Below, piece by piece: positions 1 through 7,798 of a stretch of DNA of 34,576 nt (within the stretch, counting starts at the first letter, position 1; the number at the start of each line of letters is the position of its first letter). A model generated the notes under the pieces. It was not told the origin of the DNA. It made no database searches and saw only the letters and a list, made by a program, of their open reading frames with translations. The DNA lies in contig JBJHCR010000025.1 of NCBI GenBank assembly GCA_050486105.1, positions 1 to 34,576 of the forward strand, read 5' to 3'. This DNA is from JAEXNA01 sp050486105. Its GTDB lineage: Bacteria; Vulcanimicrobiota; Xenobia; Xenobiales; JADMJV01. The translations under genes and the position numbers were made by a program.

Positions 1-152
1 AACGGTTGGTTGGTCAATCCCGGAGAACTTATGGGTCGATTCGGATCACCAAGCTGGGGCCTTTACAAGACCGAAGACGATTACTACCAGACCCGGGAGA
101 TATCGAGCTGAGCTTCTAGAACTGAAGAGCAAAGTGATGAACTCAATATGAA
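1..152. other. window edge; possible 3' end of an upstream plus-strand gene
   Basis: All three plus-strand frames are open from the window edge, ending at stop codons at 109-111, 149-151 and 117-119. The first two give protein-like tails of 36 and 49 residues. A gene probably enters from the left and ends here, but the frame cannot be chosen from so short a piece. No hairpin terminator or clear promoter is visible before the transferase gene. Confidence 0.3.
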
Positions 153-182
153 TTGGTTCAGCAGGTGAAAGACATCGAACGC

Positions 183-926
183 ATGTGGGCGGCAGTTGAG
201 CCAAATTGGCGAGATAAGCCTCCGCAGCTTTGCGCTTTCCCTCCATACCCGTGCTCCTATCTCCCTGGACGAGCCTGGCAACTGCTAGGAATCCACGATG
301 GGGACATCGACCGCCTGATGCACTTGGGAGGACAACGCTTCGGGTCGATCTACTGCCTGCCTCTGTGCGTTCGCTGTCGAGCCTGTCGTCCAGCCCGAAT
401 TTGCATAGCCGATTTCCAGTTGAGCCGCTCTCAAAAGCGAACCCTGAAGCGGAACACCGACCTTACCATCAAGATCGGAAAAGCCGGCTGGAACCCCCAA
501 AAGTTTCAAGTCTTCGAGAAATTCGTGGTCAGCAAGTTTGGAACCCGAACCGAGCAATTGGTTACACCGCGGCAGCGGCAACTCTATTATGAGTCTTGGT
601 TGATTCACCACCCCAACCGGACCCAGGAACTCACTTATTGGTTGGGAGATCGCCTGCTGGCGGTGAGCACCGTGGACGTGGGCGAGCTAGGAATCTATTC
701 TCACTATCTCTACTATGACTTGACAGTCCCCAAGCGAAGATTAGGAATCTACACTTTCCTGAGAGAGGTCCAGTGGTGCTCGGAACTCGGGTTCAACTAC
801 CTCTACATCGGCTTCTCAAATCCCAAAGCCAAAACGATGCGCTACAAAGACCAGTTCTCTGGGCTTCAGGTCCTGCTTCCGGAGCTTGGGTGGGTTCCCA
901 ATCCTGGAGAAGACCAGCTGCTATAG
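183..926 (+). CDS. bpt: arginyl/leucyl-tRNA--protein transferase (ATE/Bpt family)
   Basis: This cytoplasmic enzyme moves an amino acid from aminoacyl-tRNA to the N-terminus of proteins carrying a destabilising residue, feeding the N-end rule degradation pathway. The N-terminal ATE domain shows PCSYLPGR followed by CVRCRACRP and the R-I-C-I-ADF/SRSQKR block. The C-terminal half has the GNAT-like part (YYDLTVP, LGFNYLYIGF, MRYKDQF). The length of about 247 residues is typical of bacterial Bpt/Ate proteins. ATG 183 is chosen because it leaves about 24 residues before the conserved Cys, as in relatives. TTG 153, two bases after a TGA in another frame, is the alternative. Neither has a strong Shine-Dalgarno. 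Whether it adds Leu (Bpt) or Arg (Ate) cannot be read from sequence. It converges on the FKBP gene with a 4-bp gap. Confidence 0.88.
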   Translation: MWAAVEPNWRDKPPQLCAFPPYPCSYLPGRAWQLLGIHDGDIDRLMHLGGQRFGSIYCLPLCVRCRACRPARICIADFQLSRSQKRTLKRNTDLTIKIGKAGWNPQKFQVFEKFVVSKFGTRTEQLVTPRQRQLYYESWLIHHPNRTQELTYWLGDRLLAVSTVDVGELGIYSHYLYYDLTVPKRRLGIYTFLREVQWCSELGFNYLYIGFSNPKAKTMRYKDQFSGLQVLLPELGWVPNPGEDQLL

Positions 927-930
927 CAAA

Positions 931-1344
931 TCACTTTCCGAGTAGCTCGACTTCGAAGATCAAAGTAGCATTCGGTGGAATAACGCCACCTGCTCCTCGT
1001 TGCCCGTATGCCAGGTTGGAGGGAATCGTGAGCTTACGCTTCTCCCCGACCTTCATTCCAGCCACTCCTTCGTCCCAACCCTTGATCACCTTGCCTTGGC
1101 CTAAGGGAAACTGGAATGGCTCCCCTCGATCTACGCTAGAGTCAAACTTGGTGCCGTCGGTCAGCCACCCGGTATAATGGACCTTCACCATGTCCCCGCG
1201 CTGAGCTACCGCCCCATCGCCCGTTTGTAGGATCTCGTAGACCAAACCGGAGGCCGTTTTGACTTCCTCGGCCAGAGCCGGGTGAGTTATCAAGACCAAT
1301 CCCAACAGTAATCCGGTCAGTCCTTGTGAGATCATCTTCAGCAT
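931..1344 (-). CDS. exported FKBP-type peptidyl-prolyl cis-trans isomerase
   Basis: This enzyme catalyses prolyl isomerisation during folding of exported proteins. Residues 1 to about 25 form a Sec signal peptide (Lys near the start, a hydrophobic stretch, then HPALA before EEV), so the enzyme should act in the periplasm or outside. The FKBP domain follows with VKVHYTGWLTDGTKFDSS, FPLGQGKVIKGWDEGV, KRKLTIPSNLAYG and the final ATLIFEVELL strand, a complete single-domain FKBP of about 137 residues. ATG 1344 is preferred over the in-frame ATG at 1359 because a strong ribosome-binding site (AAGGAG, 1350-1355) lies at ideal spacing before it and inside the longer version. It is the last gene of a minus-strand run led by the pterin dehydratase and nucleoside kinase genes. 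Confidence 0.92.
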   Translation of the reverse strand: MLKMISQGLTGLLLGLVLITHPALAEEVKTASGLVYEILQTGDGAVAQRGDMVKVHYTGWLTDGTKFDSSVDRGEPFQFPLGQGKVIKGWDEGVAGMKVGEKRKLTIPSNLAYGQRGAGGVIPPNATLIFEVELLGK

Positions 1345-1349
1345 AATTG

Positions 1350-1355
1350 TCTCCT
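1350..1355 (-). promoter_or_regulatory. ribosome-binding site deciding the FKBP start
   Basis: Read on the minus strand, GAAGGAGA precedes ATG 1344 by about six bases. It favours that start over ATG 1359, and the resulting protein begins directly with a normal signal peptide. Confidence 0.7.
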
Positions 1356-1383
1356 TCATCTATGACAGGCGAGAGCTGCTGTC

Positions 1384-1494
1384 TCACCGTTGATAGGCGC
1401 CTTCGAAGTCCGCCGGTGCAGACCTCTTCCAACCGGATCCCTCGACAGCGATGCTGCCTTTCTGGTTCCTGCTCTTCAGCCGGTACGGCTCCAT
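1384..1494 (-). CDS. candidate 36-residue small protein coupled to the nucleoside kinase gene
   Basis: A short ORF starts at an ATG whose A is the last base of the kinase stop codon (TGATG), a classic translational-coupling arrangement. It ends with TGA at 1384-1386, 39 bases before the FKBP start. The product begins MEPYRLKSRN, continues with a GSIAVEGSGWKRSAP segment and ends EGAYQR. It is basic, has no membrane segment and no Cys. I recognise no family. Support is positional: exact stop/start overlap, same strand as both neighbours, and it fills an otherwise empty gap. It could be chance, since 36 open codons are not rare. Confidence is therefore moderate to low. Confidence 0.4.
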   Translation of the reverse strand: MEPYRLKSRNQKGSIAVEGSGWKRSAPADFEGAYQR

Positions 1495-3176
1495 CAATAG
1501 TCGAATGACCCTCCACCGATAAATTCTCGCAAGATCGAATTCATGGGGATACCGTCTGGAAACACCGGAACAAAGAGGTCGAGAAATTTGAGCAATTGAT
1601 AAGCCTCCCCCTGGCGAGGATGGTCTCGAGGTACCTCCAAGAGATAGCGCATAGCAAAGGTCTTCATCACTGCAGCCTCGTAGACCAAAGTGGTGTTGAA
1701 GATGGCCTCACACTCTTCTTGAAATGGAAAAATATACTGGTCTTCGCCCGCTCTCACGGACCGCCATCGACTGAGAGTGTCTCCAGCTGGAGTGCCTCGA
1801 TACCTCCGATCGCGGACCAGCCTTCGCAATAAGCGAACCTTCGAAGTCTGAATCCGATTTTGTTCATCGATGGTGAGTTGGGTCAAGGCACTGATGAAGA
1901 TGCGGAATATTTGAGAGGGCTGAAGTACCTCGCGCCAAAGTAGGGGATTGAGCGCGTGCAAGCCTTCCAGCAGCAAAATTTTGTCTTCACCTCCTACCAG
2001 CTCAGTCCAGGTGCTGGAGTCGCTGCGTCGCCCATCGATGAAATCGAAACGGGGAACCTTCACGCCCTTTCCTTGGATGAGGGCCTGAAGGTGATCTCGC
2101 AAAAGGGCGAGGTCTAAGGCTTCGGGATGCTCATAGTCCTGTTCACCGCTTTCATAATTGGGAAGGTCTCGACGATCCCGATAATAATGATCCAGCCCTA
2201 CCATCAGAGGCTGTAGACCGTTAACCCTAAGTTGAATGGCCAGTCTTTGAAGCACGGTCGACTTGCCAGAACTGCTTGGTCCAGCCAGGCAGACCATCTT
2301 GACCCGATCACGGCGAGCCACTATCTCCTGGGCGATCTCTACAAGTTTTTGCTGGTGAAGAGCTTCGGAAAGCGAGATCACCTCTTCGGCTCGGTCTGCG
2401 ATCATAGCAGCATTCAGCTGCCCAACCGTAGCCACTCCCATCATCCGATTCCAGGACCGCGTTTCTAAATAGCTGGACAGGAGAAGCTCACCACTCCCAG
2501 TTGTGGTGTTCTCCTCGGTGGCAAACTGCAACACCAAACCAGGAGGAAACGCTCGCACTTCAGCGTGAGGCAGAACTCCGCTGGACAGGGGATAGGGTCC
2601 ATATTGTATGTCGACCTTACCGTTGATGCTCACCAAGTTCACCAGCGGATGAGGCCAGGCTTGAAGCAGACCTCGCTTAGACTCCGAGAGCGCGCCCAAA
2701 CGCGACAAAGCCGACTCAATGGACACAGTCTGGGTGCGGAAAGCCTTATCGGATCTCCGCAAGGCATCGAGTTCCTCGGTGGCCTTCCGGGCCACCTCTC
2801 GCAAGTCGGGCAAGGGCTCACCGGGCGGCGGAAACAACTGATAGAAATATCCCCCCAGTAGAGACTGTCCAATCTCCAGCCGAAAGCCCGGATAAAGCTT
2901 GTCCATCACCGAACAGAACATATGCTGGGTTGCTTGGCGAATCACCGGACGAGCTTCGTCGTCCCCAACTCGAACTAATACTAGACCTTGATCGTAGTGC
3001 AACTTGGCATCAAGACTAACCAGATGACGATTCAACAAGGCCCCTACCAGCCTCTCCTGACGAACTCTGTCTTCTCCGACCAGTTCGAGTATCTTGGTGC
3101 CTGGTTCAGCTTTGACCTCGGTGCCTTCGAGGTTTATGGTGTGTTGCCGAGTCTCCGAGCGCTCCGAAAAATCCAC
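1494..3176 (-). CDS. nucleoside kinase: TGS + ThrRS-like domain + uridine kinase/PRK domain
   Basis: This protein belongs to the uridine kinase-like nucleoside kinases that carry a threonyl-tRNA-synthetase-like N-terminus, about 560 residues here, the family's usual size. An N-terminal ubiquitin-like TGS part (HTINLEGTEV and following) leads to a ThrRS second-additional-like domain (LYPGFRLEIGQ, GGYFYQLFPP). The C-terminal PRK/Udk domain has a Walker A loop AGPSSSGKST with Lys305, then LDHYYRDR, a PRFDFIDG segment and LLLEGLHALNP. It phosphorylates a nucleoside or related small substrate in the cytosol; the true substrate is unknown. GTG 3176 lies two bases after the stop of the pterin dehydratase gene, so translation is probably coupled. 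An upstream extension to 3281 would overlap that gene and is not supported. Confidence 0.85.
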   Translation of the reverse strand: MDFSERSETRQHTINLEGTEVKAEPGTKILELVGEDRVRQERLVGALLNRHLVSLDAKLHYDQGLVLVRVGDDEARPVIRQATQHMFCSVMDKLYPGFRLEIGQSLLGGYFYQLFPPPGEPLPDLREVARKATEELDALRRSDKAFRTQTVSIESALSRLGALSESKRGLLQAWPHPLVNLVSINGKVDIQYGPYPLSSGVLPHAEVRAFPPGLVLQFATEENTTTGSGELLLSSYLETRSWNRMMGVATVGQLNAAMIADRAEEVISLSEALHQQKLVEIAQEIVARRDRVKMVCLAGPSSSGKSTVLQRLAIQLRVNGLQPLMVGLDHYYRDRRDLPNYESGEQDYEHPEALDLALLRDHLQALIQGKGVKVPRFDFIDGRRSDSSTWTELVGGEDKILLLEGLHALNPLLWREVLQPSQIFRIFISALTQLTIDEQNRIQTSKVRLLRRLVRDRRYRGTPAGDTLSRWRSVRAGEDQYIFPFQEECEAIFNTTLVYEAAVMKTFAMRYLLEVPRDHPRQGEAYQLLKFLDLFVPVFPDGIPMNSILREFIGGGSFDY

Positions 3177-3178
3177 GC

Positions 3179-3520
3179 TCAGGGGCCAAAAATCTGATCG
3201 GTCTTGGCGGCAGAGATAAAATCGTTGCGATGGAGACCCCCGATCTTGTGGGTCCACCATTCCACAGTGACCCGCCCCCACTCTAAGACCATGAGAGGGT
3301 GGTGATCCTCCTCCTCGGCGAGTTGAGCCACTCGATTGATAAAAGTCAAACCTTCGGCATAACTCTTGAACTGGAAAACTCTCTTGAGCCGCTCAATCCC
3401 GTCGATCTCCACCACATCCCAGGCCGGCACTTTCTCGGCCAAGGCCACCCGCTCTTCGCCCTCCACCCTAGGGGCATCAAAACGACAGGCCTCGCACTTC
3501 TCAGAAGTCAAATCTTGCAT
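3179..3520 (-). CDS. phhB: pterin-4-alpha-carbinolamine dehydratase (PCD/DCoH)
   Basis: This enzyme dehydrates 4a-hydroxy-tetrahydropterin, recycling the pterin cofactor of aromatic amino acid hydroxylases; some homologues support molybdopterin enzymes instead. The 113-residue protein has the PCD signature: EEDHHP, then WGRVTVEWWTHKIGGLH and a C-terminal ND segment, including the His-His pair and the later His of the active site. The N-terminus has a CxxC pair (KCEAC), an extension also seen in some bacterial PCDs. It precedes the nucleoside kinase gene with a 2-bp gap, so the two are almost certainly co-transcribed. No phenylalanine hydroxylase is in the window. No strong Shine-Dalgarno precedes ATG 3520. 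Confidence 0.9.
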   Translation of the reverse strand: MQDLTSEKCEACRFDAPRVEGEERVALAEKVPAWDVVEIDGIERLKRVFQFKSYAEGLTFINRVAQLAEEEDHHPLMVLEWGRVTVEWWTHKIGGLHRNDFISAAKTDQIFGP

Positions 3521-3572
3521 AGGGAAAGCTTCTGGTGAATTCTACAGTTTGCCTGCTGTCAAGCCAGGAGTC

Positions 3573-4916
3573 TTAGAGTTCGAAGACCAATCGATCCTCT
3601 CGAAAGCGGTAAAAAAGGCTTGAGTCAATGATTCTGCGACTCTCTCCACCGGTATACTTCACCACGCCTTCGGGCAGGAGGACCGTCAGGGTTGCCTGAG
3701 TCTCTCGACCCTCGTAGAGAAATCGCTCAGCCTCACTCTCATAGCCCAGAAAAGGTGTTACCCCCATCTTGGCAAGCTGCTCCAAATTCTCCGGGTAGCT
3801 CCCAAACTGAGAGCGATACGCGATCAGGTTGCAGGCCAGAGCCAAACCGAGCAAACGATAACGATTCAAGGACGTGTTGGCCGCTGCCCTCCTCAAATTG
3901 GGTGCTTCCAATGCAGCCAAAAGGAAATTTCTCCCTAGAATCCAATCGGTGAAACTGAACTCGACCGACTCTGGTAGACCCTCGATGTCCTGGGCCAAGG
4001 CCCGCTCCAGATATTCATTGCCAGCGATCCTCAGCAATCGTCGTTCCCGATCAAGCATGCCGGGAAGTGCGGTCACCCAAAGCAAAAGTCGTCCCTGCTC
4101 CAAGTGCCGAACCCCTGCCCAATTGCGTTCACTGACCATTCTTTCGAAAATGTAGAGTTCGCCTAGAAGAGATCGATGAAAGGCGTCTGCAGGGGGGAGG
4201 GAACTCGTCAACGTTCTCCCCAAGATGAGCCATTCCGCCCCGGTGAGATGGCTGAAGGGGTCCAAACTTTCCACCACCCCCTCGAAAGCCAGGCTTTGCA
4301 GGGCATCCCCCTCAATTTGGCTGGAAAGCAAGCCTTGATCGATGAGGCTACGTCCAATCAAGAATGGCGTCTCGAGGGCCACTAATGCATCGGATGAGCG
4401 GCCTTGAGCCAGTCGCACTTGGGCAAAGGCTACCATGGCCTTGGAGACGTTCCTCAGAGCCGCCAGACGTGGAGTGCGATTGGGCCCATTCCAATTCTGC
4501 AAAGGCACCGTGAATACTGGTTTACTCCAAGCTCTGATCAATTCGGGAAGCCAGAGTTCGAAGGCGGACACCGCTGTCAGAAACTCTTCATCCTCCTGCA
4601 GTACGCGCTCTGCCTGTCGCGATAGTACCTCCGATCCCATCTCGTGATAGGCGGCCATAGCCTCAATGGCCGAGCGCGCTGGAGACCGTTCAGGGCCACC
4701 CCTAACAGACCAATAGTCTAAAAATGACTCGTGCAGATACCCGTTCAAGTCGGGATCTTGAGCTTGCTTTTGGAGTTCCTCGAAGCGCTCGTCCACCTGA
4801 TGCAGGGCGGCACTCAGAGCAACGGTATCCTGCTCTTCGGGTGACTGAATCCAAACAGCATAGGTTGCCATTAGGACAAACAGGAGTACCAACCCAACAT
4901 AAGCTGTCCGCTTCAT
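3573..4916 (-). CDS. membrane-anchored hypothetical protein with GxYP motif
   Basis: A 447-residue protein of unknown function. Residues 3-24 form a single hydrophobic N-terminal segment (a signal anchor or signal peptide without a clear cleavage site), so most of it should be extracytoplasmic. The rest is a largely alpha-helical, Leu/Ala/Arg-rich region. The C-terminal part contains RYRLLGLALACNLIAYRSQ followed by FGSYPENLEQL. This pattern (helix, aliphatic-AYR, GxYPxxLxxL) recurs in large families of uncharacterised secreted proteins in Planctomycetes and related groups and resembles a motif in some pseudopilins. ATG 4916 is taken; an in-frame GTG at 4922 is the alternative. It is divergent from the pilin operon and 52 bp upstream of the pterin dehydratase gene, so it may be first in that run or tied to pilus function. 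Confidence 0.7.
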   Translation of the reverse strand: MKRTAYVGLVLLFVLMATYAVWIQSPEEQDTVALSAALHQVDERFEELQKQAQDPDLNGYLHESFLDYWSVRGGPERSPARSAIEAMAAYHEMGSEVLSRQAERVLQEDEEFLTAVSAFELWLPELIRAWSKPVFTVPLQNWNGPNRTPRLAALRNVSKAMVAFAQVRLAQGRSSDALVALETPFLIGRSLIDQGLLSSQIEGDALQSLAFEGVVESLDPFSHLTGAEWLILGRTLTSSLPPADAFHRSLLGELYIFERMVSERNWAGVRHLEQGRLLLWVTALPGMLDRERRLLRIAGNEYLERALAQDIEGLPESVEFSFTDWILGRNFLLAALEAPNLRRAAANTSLNRYRLLGLALACNLIAYRSQFGSYPENLEQLAKMGVTPFLGYESEAERFLYEGRETQATLTVLLPEGVVKYTGGESRRIIDSSLFYRFREDRLVFEL

Positions 4917-5075
4917 GGGCACAATCTTTACAGATCAGGGCAAAGTCCCCTTCAGCGGAGGCCATAGTTCTCAGATTGAAGTTTGACCTCAGAAAGGGGT
5001 TCAATAGGCTTCCCGACTTATCTATTTTTTTTGGTTAGAAGGAAAACCATCTGGTATACTAGGACTACTGTGACC
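4917..5075. promoter_or_regulatory. divergent intergenic region between hypothetical and pilin operon
   Basis: This 159-bp spacer must hold promoters for both divergent units. It includes a T-rich run at 5023-5032 and the pilin-side promoter candidate described separately. I see no clear operator repeats. Confidence 0.4.
5031..5060 (+). promoter_or_regulatory. extended -10 sigma70-like promoter of the pilin operon
   Basis: TTGGTT at 5031-5036 and TATACT at 5055-5060 are 18 bases apart. TG lies at the extended -10 position (5052-5053). The predicted transcript start is only about ten bases before ATG 5076, leaving almost no leader. This fits the absence of a Shine-Dalgarno before that ATG. 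Confidence 0.45.
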
Positions 5076-7307
5076 ATGAAATTCGTTACCGCCCTCCGCC
5101 AAAACAAGAGAGGTGTGTACTTCGTTTCCACTCTCGTAGTCTCTGTGCTTCTCATCATGCTGATGACCACTGCCGTGATCACCGTGAGAGGGAGCTTGAG
5201 TTCCAGCCAACACTTGAGCGGTGGAGACGCAGCGCTCCGGGCCGCCGAATCTGGTTTGCGCTACGCCCAGGCTCGCCTGGGAGAGGATCCTTTTTGGCGC
5301 GGCAACGCAAATCGTGTGGTGGTCGACAGTCCTGATTTGATCGTCGAAGAACGGGAAGGGAATGTCATTGGGGTGCTGAGGGCCTCCGACGGAGAGTTCA
5401 CTCAGTTTCGGATCCGCTTCAACTGGCAGGACGGGTCTGGAGGGAAGGACGGTTTTTCCGACCCACCGGGGACGAGTTGGGTCGATCACCCCTACCTTTC
5501 GTACAACAACCTCCTTGGAGGTGGCGCAGTCCCGCTTCCCCGAGCAACCGGTCCAAATTACTCAGTCGTGGCCAGCAGCCCGGAGCCTTACGACGTGCCA
5601 ACCGGAGTTGCTTGTATCCAAGTGGAGGGTCGCGCCGGTCCAGGGATGGTAGGCTTGGGGCCCGACAATCTGAATCCGTCGATTCAAGCTAAAGGGAGTC
5701 AAGTCAGCAAGAGAGTGGTGGAAGCCTATTTAAGAATGAATCGGCAACCGGGCGCAGATTCGGCAGCCATGTCCGCCGGCCGTATGCTTTATCATCTCGA
5801 CAACGACAATAAAGCCAGAGTTTCCTTACAGAGCGAATCTGGTTTGGCCAGAATGCGCAGCAAACGCTCGGTCTGGGTCCAAGGGGGCGGGGCGAAAAAC
5901 AACCTCGAGTCTAAAAAAGGTGAAGTCTTAACTCAAACCGGGTATGTCCACGCCAACGCCTCAGGAACCATCTCAACCGGAATCGAGGCCTACGAAGACG
6001 GTTTCTATCAATTGACTTGGGAAGATGTCCGCAAAGCTACCAATGAGGATTACACCCTAAATGCCGGCACCTATGTGGTTTGGGATGATGGAACTGTTCG
6101 CTACTACGACATGCCCTTCTGGCAATACGCAAACTACATTCAGACTGAACCCAACGACCCGGGCATCATCATGAGTTTTGACCCTGAGATCATCCATTTA
6201 GAGCAACCTAAGTCAGGCAAGTTTGAGTTGCACATCAAGGACAATGTGCGGATCGCCCCCAGTGGGAAGACCGATGAATTCAACCTTATTCCCCGCAAGG
6301 GGGCCAATGAAGACCCTCCCGAGGCTCCAGTCTTACCCGAGGACGCCACCGGGCCGGTGCAAATGCACAAACTGGAGAGCGTGACCAAGAATCTAGACTC
6401 AGCTACAGTCACTGAAGATTCCATCGTATGGAATTTGTCGGGGAACCTACCGCTCGGAGACGGGGAAGCTCTAATCGGGACTGTTTCCGGTGATTTGCTC
6501 CCAGGAGCCTTCGACTTGATTCTTGAGAATGAGGGCGGGGTCACTCGACTGAGCTTCGTAGACTCTGACGAGGCCTTTGGAATCAACCCTGAGGGTCCGG
6601 CGAACGCTCACAAGCAGCTCCTTCTGGCAAGTCTTCAGAACACACCTGAAGCTCTTTTGTCCCACCAAGCAAACGGCGAAGAACTCAGGAAGCTCCTCAA
6701 TATCTTGATCAGCTCTAGCGAACCAAGGCTCGAAGAATTCAAACTCCCAGGGGTCACAACCGAAGTCACAAACGACGATCTCACCTTGAAATTCAAACCT
6801 GAAAAAGGAGCCTCCGCCATCCTCTCAAGCCCTGGGAACACCTTGATAGCCAGTCGAGTGGAAGGAGAAGGCGGCTCCATCACCTCCGGAGGCTCTCTGA
6901 GTTTGGTGGGAGCGGGCAGCGACTTTCAAGCGAACATCGAAGATGGACTCAACCTCTATTCCCGGGGGGACATCACTCTGTCTTCCCTAAAGCCTAAGAA
7001 GAATGAAGGTGAGTACGAATACAAGGACTTCTCCATGAAAGGAGTGATCTACACTTGGGGCAACTTTACGGCCAAGATTGGTCACGAACACGATTCCGTA
7101 GGCAAGTGGGGCAAGTTCAAGCTCGATGGAGCTCTCGTGGCCTACGGTGGAGACCCTGCAGGTCATCCAGGGCAGAACTGGTGGAGCGGGCAGGTCACGA
7201 CCCTGGCCAAAGAGGTCAAGTTGAACTTCGACCCGGCCTATTTGGTGGCCCTCCAGCGTGAACCAGACCCAGGACCGTTGCACCAAACATTTTATATGGT
7301 GAAATGA
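5076..7307 (+). CDS. large PilX-like minor pilin/pseudopilin with long extracellular domain
   Basis: A 743-residue protein whose N-terminus has type IV minor pilin PilX (or GspK-like) character: a short basic leader ending in KRG, a hydrophobic helix (residues 15-38) and then AAESGLRYAQARLG, the AAE-x-x-L-R block typical of PilX_N. As in PilX and GspK, the Glu5 of ordinary pilins is absent. Residues 60-743 are unusual in size and mostly beta-predicted; the last 150 (from GSLSLVG through GVIYTWGNF to DGALVAYGG) resemble repeat-like beta modules found at the ends of other PilX-like proteins. It may sit at the pilus tip or pseudopilus tip and bind a surface or substrate. ATG 5076 is chosen because it gives a proper prepilin leader; upstream codons add an unlikely 31 residues. 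The next gene starts inside its stop (ATGA). Confidence 0.78.
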   Translation: MKFVTALRQNKRGVYFVSTLVVSVLLIMLMTTAVITVRGSLSSSQHLSGGDAALRAAESGLRYAQARLGEDPFWRGNANRVVVDSPDLIVEEREGNVIGVLRASDGEFTQFRIRFNWQDGSGGKDGFSDPPGTSWVDHPYLSYNNLLGGGAVPLPRATGPNYSVVASSPEPYDVPTGVACIQVEGRAGPGMVGLGPDNLNPSIQAKGSQVSKRVVEAYLRMNRQPGADSAAMSAGRMLYHLDNDNKARVSLQSESGLARMRSKRSVWVQGGGAKNNLESKKGEVLTQTGYVHANASGTISTGIEAYEDGFYQLTWEDVRKATNEDYTLNAGTYVVWDDGTVRYYDMPFWQYANYIQTEPNDPGIIMSFDPEIIHLEQPKSGKFELHIKDNVRIAPSGKTDEFNLIPRKGANEDPPEAPVLPEDATGPVQMHKLESVTKNLDSATVTEDSIVWNLSGNLPLGDGEALIGTVSGDLLPGAFDLILENEGGVTRLSFVDSDEAFGINPEGPANAHKQLLLASLQNTPEALLSHQANGEELRKLLNILISSSEPRLEEFKLPGVTTEVTNDDLTLKFKPEKGASAILSSPGNTLIASRVEGEGGSITSGGSLSLVGAGSDFQANIEDGLNLYSRGDITLSSLKPKKNEGEYEYKDFSMKGVIYTWGNFTAKIGHEHDSVGKWGKFKLDGALVAYGGDPAGHPGQNWWSGQVTTLAKEVKLNFDPAYLVALQREPDPGPLHQTFYMVK

Positions 7308-7798
7308 CCAGACTTCGGAAAAGTGGCTTTTCGTTAGCCGAACTTATCCTGTCGCTGGGATTTGTCGCCCTGGCCATCCTTTCGGTGTTGGGGTTGTCTC
7401 TGGGAGTCATGCGCACCGATCATAAAGCTCTGGAGCGGGCGGCAGGGACCCTGGTCGCCGAGCAGATCGTGGAGCGACTCCGAGCCCAACTGTTGGCTGA
7501 CGAGCCCGCTGGTTTCCGAGAGCACTTCCTCCACGAAGAACACAACGGGACCCCCTGGGACGAAGGAAGCATCAAGAACGGCAAGACCATCTTCTACTAC
7601 TCCGTCCGCGCCATCAGTGTGGTGGACACGGACGGCAATAAAGTTGGAGCGAGTTCCGATGGAAATCGACTCAAAAAAGTTGATGTGCATGTCTGGTGGG
7701 CCGGTGAAGACACCCAGACCCGCCAAGGTTCAGGCCAACTCGAAGTGCGGGTGACCCAACTTATCAGTGAGGCTTCTATCATCAATGATGCGTTGTGA
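7304..7798 (+). CDS. PilV-like type IV prepilin
   Basis: A 164-residue prepilin. Leader MTRLRKSG is followed by FSLAE, matching the prepilin peptidase site G/FxxxE with Glu at +5, then a 20-residue hydrophobic helix (LILSLGFVALAILSVLG) and a C-terminal domain ending with beta strands (KVDVHVWWAG, GQLEVRVTQL). The PilV-like label rests on size, the LVAEQIVERLRA helix and its place in a minor pilin cluster; GspI is the type II secretion equivalent. ATG overlaps the TGA of the PilX-like gene (ATGA), so it is translationally coupled. It needs a prepilin peptidase, not seen in this window. Confidence 0.82.
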   Translation: MTRLRKSGFSLAELILSLGFVALAILSVLGLSLGVMRTDHKALERAAGTLVAEQIVERLRAQLLADEPAGFREHFLHEEHNGTPWDEGSIKNGKTIFYYSVRAISVVDTDGNKVGASSDGNRLKKVDVHVWWAGEDTQTRQGSGQLEVRVTQLISEASIINDAL

